Part shown: one piece after another, positions 17,101-22,708 of the stretch
Layout of the letters: each line of letters starts with the position of its first letter
Position numbering within the stretch: position 1 is the first letter of the stretch
From: CAIVPM01 sp964477265
GTDB taxonomy: Bacteria; Bacteroidota; Bacteroidia; Chitinophagales; Chitinophagaceae
NCBI GenBank assembly: GCA_964477265.1
Contig: CAYZDJ010000029.1
Span: 1-26,705 of the forward strand
Reading direction: 5' to 3'
DNA: 26,705 bases
Position numbers and translations under genes: made by a program
Notes under the pieces: model-generated
The model's input: only the letters and a program-made list of their open reading frames with translations
Told to the model about the DNA's origin: nothing
Databases searched by the model: none

Positions 17101-20100
17101 GGAAGTTGGAGCAACGCTTACGGCAAATCGCAAAGTGCTGCAAACACTGCACTTGGAGGAGATTTTATTACCAATGGAAATGATATTTCTTCGCCTGCAA
17201 TTGCTGGCAGGTATAAAATTGAAATTAATTTTTTAACAGGTAAATATGTTGTAAGTGCATTTGCTGCAACTATTCCTGATAGTTTATATGTAGTAGGTAA
17301 TGCAGTGCCTGGTGGTTGGTTAAATCCTGCACCTGCAAGTGGCAAAATGGTTAGAGCAAATGCCCACAAATATCAAATCATCACTACTATGTCAGCAAAT
17401 GGTGGCTATTTATTCTTGCCAAATAATGGAAGTTGGGCTTCCAAATATTCAATGCCAGCAAATGCTCCAAATACTACAGACACTGGCTCAATTCAATTAA
17501 CTACTTCTGGAGGCAAAGATTTAGTAGCACCTGCCACTTCGGGTTTATATAAAATTGAAGTAAACTTTTTAACCAATAAGTTCAAGGTGGTGTATGATAG
17601 TTTAATTTATAAAGAAGATACTTCCTACATCAACTTCAACTACCAATGGCTAAGGAATAACTTTTGGGTGGGTGCAAATGCCAACACTTATATAGACAGT
17701 GTATATAATGTGGGTGACAGTATTAGTTGCACAATAAGCCACAATGCAGTGTGTGCAAGTGTTTCAAGCTTCACAACACAGGCTGTTAAAACCATTCCTC
17801 CATCGCAACTTACAACTTACACTGCCGAAACTATTTGTGCCAGTAAATTGCCTTATAAAAAGAACAATGTAACTTATAATAATGCAGGTTCTTATTCAAC
17901 TAAATACACCAGCAGCTTTGGTTGCGATAGTCTGGCAGTTTTTAATTTAACTGTAGTGCCTAATCCAACTTTACAAATAACTGCCAACACAACTTGTTTA
18001 ACCAATAATACTAATTTAAAAGCCATATCTGCTTACTATAATTTCAATTATATAAATTGGGTAGGGAGCGATTATATATTAAACCCAGTTCCATCTTCAC
18101 CAATTAGTACAAATGGTGTTACAGTAGCTGGAGGCAATGTTGCAAGTACAAACCCAAATTCATTTAACACACCTGTTAATGTATTTGTTGATGATAGCCT
18201 TAACCTGTATGTTGTAGATCAAAATAACAATCGCATTCAAAGATGGAATAATGGTGCAAACACAGGATTTACAGTAGCTGGGGGATATGGCTATGCCAGT
18301 AATGACAGCAGTTTTAAAACACCAATGAGTGTTTTTGTAGATGATAGTGCCAATGTTTTTGTGGCAGATTATGGTAACCACAGGATAATGAAATTTGCAC
18401 CAGGTGTGGCTAAAGGAATTGCAGTTGCTGGTAATAATGGTGTTGGTGCAAATGATAATCAGCTTAATGGACCTAGTGCTGTATATGTTACAAAATCTGG
18501 TACTGTTTATATTGCAGATGCTGCAAACCATCGTGTACAAAAGTGGGTAAGGGGGGCTAAAAGAGGAACTACTGTTGCTGGTGGTAATGGTGCAGGTAGT
18601 AGTGCTAACCAATTTAACAATCCTGTTGGTCTTTGGGTTGTTGACACTACTTTATATGTTTCTGACTATGGTAATAACAGGGTTCAAAAATGGATTGAAG
18701 GTGCCAAAACAGGAACAACTGTTGCAGGTGGTAATGGTGCAGGCAGTAATGCCAACCAGCTTTTTAAACCTGCTGGTATTTTTGTTACTGGAACAACACT
18801 ATACATTGCAGATGCTGGTAATAACAGAATTCAAAGGTGGATTAGTGGTTCTGTTAATGGTATTACTTATTTAGGTGGCAATGGCAGTGGTTCTAATGCC
18901 AACCAGTTAAAATATCCTCAGGGTCTTTTTATAGCAAGTAATAAAAGTATATATGTTGCAGATAATCTTAATAATCGTGTGCAGGCATTTTATACACCAA
19001 TAGATTCTAATTGGAAAGTAACAGATACAGGTGTTTATTTTGCCTATGGCTACAGGGGAAATTGTGCTGCAGTCTCAAATGATATTCATATTGGTAATCC
19101 TACTACTCCATATATTTCCATTACTCCTGCAACAAGCAATATTTGTAGTAATACGCCAATAACTTTTGCAGGAAATTATGGTGGTGTAAACAATGATGTA
19201 ACCAGTATTTACTGGTATAAAAATAATGTGCTTAAAGATAGTACCAAACCAAATTTTAAAGACTCAGCTTTTAATAATAATGATAGTGTTTACGCCATTT
19301 TGAAAACCAAAACAGGTTGTTCATCTAATGGTACTGTGCAAAGCAATACAAGCTTTATTAATGTAAATGGATATGACATTTCGGGCAATATAATTTCGCC
19401 TAAAAAAAGCGGAATTAATAAGGTTGATTTGAAAGTGGTAACAAGTGCTGCTGCCATAACACAAGAAAATAAAACCTACAATTTAAGTTGCATAAATGCA
19501 AATAATAAAGTCAGCATTCGCCCCACCAAAAACAACGACATAGCCAAAGCCAATGGTGTAAGCAGTGTAGATGTTTTATTAACACAACGCCATATATTAA
19601 ACACAACAAAACTTAATAGTGCATATAAATTAATAGCAGCCGATGTGGATGGTAATAAAGCTATAAATAGTGTGGATATATTAAGGATGAAACGCCTGAT
19701 ATTGGGCACCGATACTACATTTAAAAGCACATTAACAAGTGAAAACAGATTGTGGGCATTTGTAGATAGTGCTTATCAATTTCCAGATACCACCAATCCT
19801 TTCCCTTTTAAAGATTCTATTTCTTTTACAAACCTAACCAGTAACAAAATCAATCAAACCTTTATTGGCGTTAAACTTGGCGATGTAAACTATGACTGGA
19901 ATGTTGCTGTGGCAAAAGGAGTTAAAATTAATAATGTAGAGTTGATAGTTGATAACGAAAAGAAAGCTTCAGCTATTTACCATCATTTTTCAACCAACAA
20001 TTTCAAGAACATTGCAGCACTGCAATACACACTACATTTTGATAACAGCAAATACGAATTTGTAAACCTAGAAGGTTTCAAAAACCTGCAAGGCTTTGAA

Positions 20101-20616
20101 TACAATGCAGCACAAGCCAATACCACAGGCAATATTGCCATGTTGTGGACAGATAAAAATGCAGCATCGCAAACACTTGAAGATGGCAGCGAGCTATTTA
20201 CTTTAATTTTAAAACCTAAGGACTTTCGTTCAACTAACGAATCAGAACTTTCGTTAACTAGTGATGTTAGTGATATTGAGGCATGGGATAATAATTACAA
20301 AAAGAGCAATATTGTTTTAAACAAGTCAAAAAATGTAAAAAATCAAAGAGAGACGATAGAAGTTTTTTCAGTATCACCAAATCCGGGCAATGGAAAAATT
20401 ACAGTTAATTTATTGAGTAACGAAAACAAAAAAGTGACTTTTGTATTAACCAATATTTATGGCAAAGTCATTTATACACAAATGTTTAATGCTAATAAGG
20501 GAGTAAATAATTATGAAATTGACCTTAACAAAAATTCAATGCTTAGTAAAGGAATTTATTTTATAAATGTTAATGAACTAATAGGAGAGAAGGTTAAGAA
20601 AGTTATTGTTGAATAA
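14185..20616 (+). CDS. Giant T9SS-secreted protein with PPC-like array, SusE/F-like pair, NHL propeller, dockerin-like and cohesin-like domains
   Basis: A 2143-residue exported protein starting with a signal peptide (MKIFLSCLLAIASTLLFA). Residues 20-827 are six ~135-residue PPC-like units with conserved GTTCYWNSGRGG, EKIYKF, SYVEYF, WTCLGY, ILANAE and FQLSC. A two-cysteine GCDSI unit follows (~830-888). Two SusE/SusF-like starch-binding-type domains come next, ~923-1022 (LYLVGDATTLGW...NGSW) and ~1031-1137 (LYVVGNAVPGGW...NGSW). After a second Cys unit (~1212-1257; GCDSL) lies a six-blade NHL beta-propeller (~1326-1604; repeated D.GN.R.Q.W). The C-terminus has a dockerin-like pair (loops 1785-1796 and 1820-1831), a cohesin-like domain (~1916-2047) and a sorting domain (~2063-2143, VSPNPGNG to KVIVE). 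The gene begins 59 bases after the previous stop with no terminator between; TATTTTTA at 14153-14160 is a weak promoter candidate. Likely binds glycans or proteins at the surface; no catalytic domain seen. Confidence 0.85.
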   Translation: MKIFLSCLLAIASTLLFAQPCSNIQTIGCGTSINFNVAAGAGNASFQNGLGTTCYWNSGSGGLEKVYKFTAPQTGLYQFSTVSATSNATYVEYFYKVAANNCSNTGWSCLGYTSGATPLSSIVLNANDSIYILANAESTAGVSQDFQLSCAIAPPCNSVQQIFCATNVNFVSAGGYGHPNYVNGLGTTCYWNSGRGGLEKIYKFKATQTGIYTFATTTSSTNNSYIEYFYAKNVSTCSNVSWTCLGYANTAKQLSSITLNAGDSILILANAEDVSTTSQNFQLSCAVPFACNNITNITCGIDMNFNVNAGYGDANYTNGVGTTCYWNSGRGGFEKIYKFKATQSGTYSFTTTTASNDNSYVEYFFTKTFNGCNASAWTCLGYTNTAKQLSSFNINAGDSIFILANAEDVNGTSQNFQLSCGVPFACNNITNITCGIDMNFNVNEGYGDANYANGVGTTCYWNSGRGGFEKIYKFKATQSGTYSFATTTASNDNSYVEYFFTKTFNGCNTSAWTCLGYTNSASQLSSLNLNAGDSVFILVNAEGVNGTSQNFQLSCAVPYACSNVTSITCGIDMSFNVNAGYGDANYVNGVGTTCYWNSGRGGFEKIYKFKATQSGTYSFATTTASNDNSYVEYFFTKTFNGCNTSAWTCLGYTNSASQLSSFNLNVGDSIFILVNAEGINGTSQNFQLSCAVPFACSNITNITCGNDINFNVGAGVGDANYANGVGTICYWNSGRGGFEKIYRFIVPYAGTYSFEVTSPTSNSSYVEYLMKKSNSCSPTGFTCIVYTNATTSASTLNLVYGDTVLILANAEGTTGVSQSFRINCAANPCTIQPKTETLLFNTCSTYTYKSIAYTKDTVFNEIIKTKLGCDSIVRRVVITINNFIPKVNISSRYVNPCSGSQAVEFNLSTPNQQTPIVAAPAKGELYLVGDATTLGWGNPVPVTQKFERLDKYNYVGVFNLFANKSYRLLPENGSWSNAYGKSQSAANTALGGDFITNGNDISSPAIAGRYKIEINFLTGKYVVSAFAATIPDSLYVVGNAVPGGWLNPAPASGKMVRANAHKYQIITTMSANGGYLFLPNNGSWASKYSMPANAPNTTDTGSIQLTTSGGKDLVAPATSGLYKIEVNFLTNKFKVVYDSLIYKEDTSYINFNYQWLRNNFWVGANANTYIDSVYNVGDSISCTISHNAVCASVSSFTTQAVKTIPPSQLTTYTAETICASKLPYKKNNVTYNNAGSYSTKYTSSFGCDSLAVFNLTVVPNPTLQITANTTCLTNNTNLKAISAYYNFNYINWVGSDYILNPVPSSPISTNGVTVAGGNVASTNPNSFNTPVNVFVDDSLNLYVVDQNNNRIQRWNNGANTGFTVAGGYGYASNDSSFKTPMSVFVDDSANVFVADYGNHRIMKFAPGVAKGIAVAGNNGVGANDNQLNGPSAVYVTKSGTVYIADAANHRVQKWVRGAKRGTTVAGGNGAGSSANQFNNPVGLWVVDTTLYVSDYGNNRVQKWIEGAKTGTTVAGGNGAGSNANQLFKPAGIFVTGTTLYIADAGNNRIQRWISGSVNGITYLGGNGSGSNANQLKYPQGLFIASNKSIYVADNLNNRVQAFYTPIDSNWKVTDTGVYFAYGYRGNCAAVSNDIHIGNPTTPYISITPATSNICSNTPITFAGNYGGVNNDVTSIYWYKNNVLKDSTKPNFKDSAFNNNDSVYAILKTKTGCSSNGTVQSNTSFINVNGYDISGNIISPKKSGINKVDLKVVTSAAAITQENKTYNLSCINANNKVSIRPTKNNDIAKANGVSSVDVLLTQRHILNTTKLNSAYKLIAADVDGNKAINSVDILRMKRLILGTDTTFKSTLTSENRLWAFVDSAYQFPDTTNPFPFKDSISFTNLTSNKINQTFIGVKLGDVNYDWNVAVAKGVKINNVELIVDNEKKASAIYHHFSTNNFKNIAALQYTLHFDNSKYEFVNLEGFKNLQGFEYNAAQANTTGNIAMLWTDKNAASQTLEDGSELFTLILKPKDFRSTNESELSLTSDVSDIEAWDNNYKKSNIVLNKSKNVKNQRETIEVFSVSPNPGNGKITVNLLSNENKKVTFVLTNIYGKVIYTQMFNANKGVNNYEIDLNKNSMLSKGIYFINVNELIGEKVKKVIVE
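14242..16665 (+). repeat. Six tandem ~405-bp repeats (PPC-like domains)
   Basis: Unit starts fall at 14242, 14647, 15052, 15457, 15862 and 16267, so the first five units are exactly 405 bp (135 codons); the sixth is 399 bp. Units 3-5 are the most alike. A run of about 68 identical bases is shared by units 4 (15625-15692) and 5 (16030-16097), with only scattered silent changes just after. This points to recent duplication or gene conversion. Confidence 0.9.
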
Positions 20617-20644
20617 ATTTATTAATGTGAATTGAGTAAAACTA

Positions 20645-20652
20645 TATTTTTG
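20645..20652 (+). promoter_or_regulatory. TAnnTTTG promoter element upstream of the cohesin-like gene
   Basis: TATTTTTG matches the -7 consensus exactly and ends 21 bases before the ATG at 20674. No TTG at the usual distance. It supports the ATG at 20674 over the in-frame TTG at 20632, which lies upstream of this element. Confidence 0.35.
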
Positions 20653-20673
20653 GCGTTGAAACAAACTTTTATT

Positions 20674-21945
20674 ATGACAATTAAATTTTACAAAAAATTA
20701 AAACTGGTATTTACTTTAGTGGTTCTTTCGCTATTAAGCCTTAATGCAATGGCACAAAACCAGGGATTATATGCTGATACAGTTAAATGGCCTAACTCTA
20801 ATGCAATTACAGTTAACATCAGATCTGTAGGCTTTTCTAACGTACTTAACTTTCAAGGTTCAGTTAACTGGGATAAAAACTCATTGCAATATGTTAGTAT
20901 TACAGGTAATACAACTGCATTAGGAAATAATTTTTTATTTGGAACAGGTGCAACTGCCCAAGGTGTGGTAACATACATATTTTCTGATGCTTCTGCTAAC
21001 CATACAGTGGCGAATGGTACTATTGTTATGACCTTAAATTTTACGGTTATCAATAACCCTGTTTCAACATATAATGACAATGTAATTTCTTTTTCAAATT
21101 CTCCAACTTCTATAGGAATAGATACTGCCGCAGATGTTAATGGGTTATCAGATTTTGGTTCACTTTCTTATCCTAATGTAGAGAAACATACAAGTGGTTA
21201 TGTAAGTTTTGCACGTCCACCGGTTTTGTCTTACAACAACACTACAGATGTTGTTACAGACTCAATAAGCAATCGTCCTGTTGGAACTACTTATCAATGG
21301 ACAATAGGTGGTAATAATGTTGCTGGTGGAACTATCAATTCATTTACTAATCCACCAACAGGCAATGCTTGTTTAACTATTACTTATCCAAATGGAACTA
21401 GCGTTAGTTGCTTAAGTTCTGTTTTACCTGTTAAGTTTACATCATTTACAGGAAAAATTGCAGATGGTAAAGTTTTATTGAATTGGTTAACTGAAAATGA
21501 AATCAATAACAAAGGTTTTGTAATAGAAAAATCTTTTAATGGTATTGATTTCAGTGAAATTGCTTTTGTAAATGCAAATACTTCTGCAAGCAGTCAACAT
21601 CAATATTCATATAACGATGTGTATAGCAACAAAGCAAGCTGGTATAGATTGAAACAAGTTGATAATAATGGCAAATACAATTATTCAAGCGTAGTTAAAG
21701 TATCAACAAATCTTAAAGATGTTGTTTCTATGTATCCAAATCCATCAAGAGATATTGTAAAAGTAACTGGTGATAGAATCTCTGAAATATCAGTAAGCAA
21801 TATGTTGGGCAAAACAGTAATGCAACAAAATGTGGCTTTATTGAATAATGTGTCTGTAAATGTTTCAACATTGCCTAAAGGTGTATATAATGTTAGCGTT
21901 AAAAATGCAACTGCAACTGTAGTTTTAAAATTAATAGTTGAGTAG
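20674..21945 (+). CDS. T9SS-secreted protein with free N-terminal cohesin-like domain
   Basis: A 423-residue protein. The frame is open from a TTG at 20632, but the ATG at 20674 gives a clean signal peptide (about 1-28, ending NAMA-Q) and follows a TATTTTTG element. Residues ~31-175 resemble a cohesin: AITVNIRSVGFSNVLNFQGS, VNWDKNSLQYVSI, then NGTIVMTLNFTVI, the pattern of cellulosomal cohesin strands (VGFSN, F-x-x-S-x-x-W-D-x-x-x-L). After a linker comes the FN3-like domain common in T9SS cargo (~250-345; LPVKFTSFTG...KVLLNWLTENEINNKGFVIEK...YRLKQVDNNG), then a type A sorting domain (~350-423; MYPNPSRD to LIVE). It carries no dockerin. It lies 57 bases after the last dockerin-bearing gene and is followed by a terminator, so it may end an operon. 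A role as a dockerin receptor is inference. Confidence 0.82.
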   Translation: MTIKFYKKLKLVFTLVVLSLLSLNAMAQNQGLYADTVKWPNSNAITVNIRSVGFSNVLNFQGSVNWDKNSLQYVSITGNTTALGNNFLFGTGATAQGVVTYIFSDASANHTVANGTIVMTLNFTVINNPVSTYNDNVISFSNSPTSIGIDTAADVNGLSDFGSLSYPNVEKHTSGYVSFARPPVLSYNNTTDVVTDSISNRPVGTTYQWTIGGNNVAGGTINSFTNPPTGNACLTITYPNGTSVSCLSSVLPVKFTSFTGKIADGKVLLNWLTENEINNKGFVIEKSFNGIDFSEIAFVNANTSASSQHQYSYNDVYSNKASWYRLKQVDNNGKYNYSSVVKVSTNLKDVVSMYPNPSRDIVKVTGDRISEISVSNMLGKTVMQQNVALLNNVSVNVSTLPKGVYNVSVKNATATVVLKLIVE

Positions 21946-21973
21946 TACTAATACAAGAACTTAATTCATAAGT

Positions 21974-22002
21974 AAAAGCCCTTGCAATTTGCAAGGGCTT
22001 TT
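21974..22002 (+). terminator. Intrinsic terminator after the cohesin-like gene
   Basis: A perfect 12-bp stem (AAAAGCCCTTGC and its complement) with a 5-base AATTT loop, followed by TTTGTATT, starting 28 bases after the stop. It closes the run of large secreted genes. Confidence 0.88.
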
Positions 22003-22558
22003 TGTATTAGACCCTTTAATTAGCTATCTAAAAATCGTTGTAAGTTATTGTTAAGGTTTATTCAGGACAAAAACAGCTAAATATTTTTGAATTATGCGAC
22101 TTTGTATTTGAATTAGAACACGGATTTAAACGATGCGAAGGATTTTTATGCCAAACGAAACAATAAAGTTGTTTAAAATTTAGTTTTCTTAAAATCAACT
22201 TATTATCTGTTTAACTGCAAAGCACAAAGAAAACATAACACTGAGTTAGCAAAGATTTTAACCAAATCTTTTTGTATTTATTTACGAAACCATTGTGCTC
22301 TTTGCGGTTTAAATAACTTTCAACAACCTTCTATAGAATAAACACTAATTAAATAGTACCTAAGCATATCAGTTTTTATTTTGATAAAATCTTATTCAAT
22401 CAGTGTCATCTGCGTTCAGTATACAAAAATTAGATGCGTTTCTCCTGAGTTAAAGATGCACAGTAATAACTAAGCATTTATGATATCTCTCTAGGCAATA
22501 CTTTGTTACGTCTGTGGTTAAAATAATTTAAAACAACTTCCCATTTAGCAATACAATA
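22003..22558. other. Gene-free stretch with decayed intergenic repeats
   Basis: No convincing ORF, tRNA or other RNA gene in about 550 bases between convergent genes. It contains a ~104-bp imperfect palindrome (22210-22313, listed separately). Around it are fragments that look like other Bacteroidota intergenic repeats: GAACACGGATTTAAA at 22116-22130, a roughly opposite copy ending TGCGTTC at 22417, and a weak pair TTAAAGATGCACAG (22450-22463) / CTGTGGTTAAAA (22512-22523). These outer pairs are weak and could be chance. Confidence 0.45.
22210..22313. repeat. Imperfect ~104-bp palindromic intergenic element
   Basis: Left arm TTTAACTGCAAAGCACAA (22210-22227) pairs with the complement of 22293-22313, allowing small gaps and one mismatch. 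At the exact centre is a perfect hairpin, AAAGATTT (22251-22258), loop TAACC, AAATCTTT (22264-22271). The shared centre at about 22261 shows that it is one palindromic unit. The arms resemble the GCAAAG-rich palindromes I know from intergenic DNA of Flavobacteria and Chitinophagaceae; mobility or function is unknown. Confidence 0.55.
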
Positions 22559-22600
22559 AAAACAAAAACAGCCACCTAAAAAGGTGGCTGTTTTTGTTTT
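22559..22600. terminator. Strong bidirectional terminator between convergent genes
   Basis: A perfect 19-bp stem (22559-22577 with 22582-22600) and AAAA loop. The arms start and end in A/T runs on both sides, so it can terminate on either strand. It lies about 110 bases beyond the minus-strand M16 protease gene end and probably serves it, and backs up the plus-strand terminator at 21974. Confidence 0.85.
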
Positions 22601-22708
22601 ACATCAGTTTTGTGACGTAAGTTGCTTTTTAGCGTGGCTTGCTTTTTTTTGTTGTTGACTGGTGTAGTCAATTAAATCAATACAAAAACAAGCAGGTTTT
22701 AGCAACAT

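Noticed and set aside
18160..18612. Minus-strand ORF of 150 residues rich in Thr, Ile, Ser and Cys
   Set aside because: It is antisense to the NHL repeats; its repetitive composition mirrors the propeller codons.
20632..20673. Upstream TTG start for the cohesin-like gene
   Set aside because: It would put 14 residues before the signal peptide and lies upstream of the TATTTTTG promoter-like element; the ATG at 20674 is better.
22116..22417. A larger palindrome enclosing the 22210-22313 element
   Set aside because: The outer arms (GAACAC... and its counterpart ending GTTC) match only over a few bases and need large gaps; not strong enough to call as one element.
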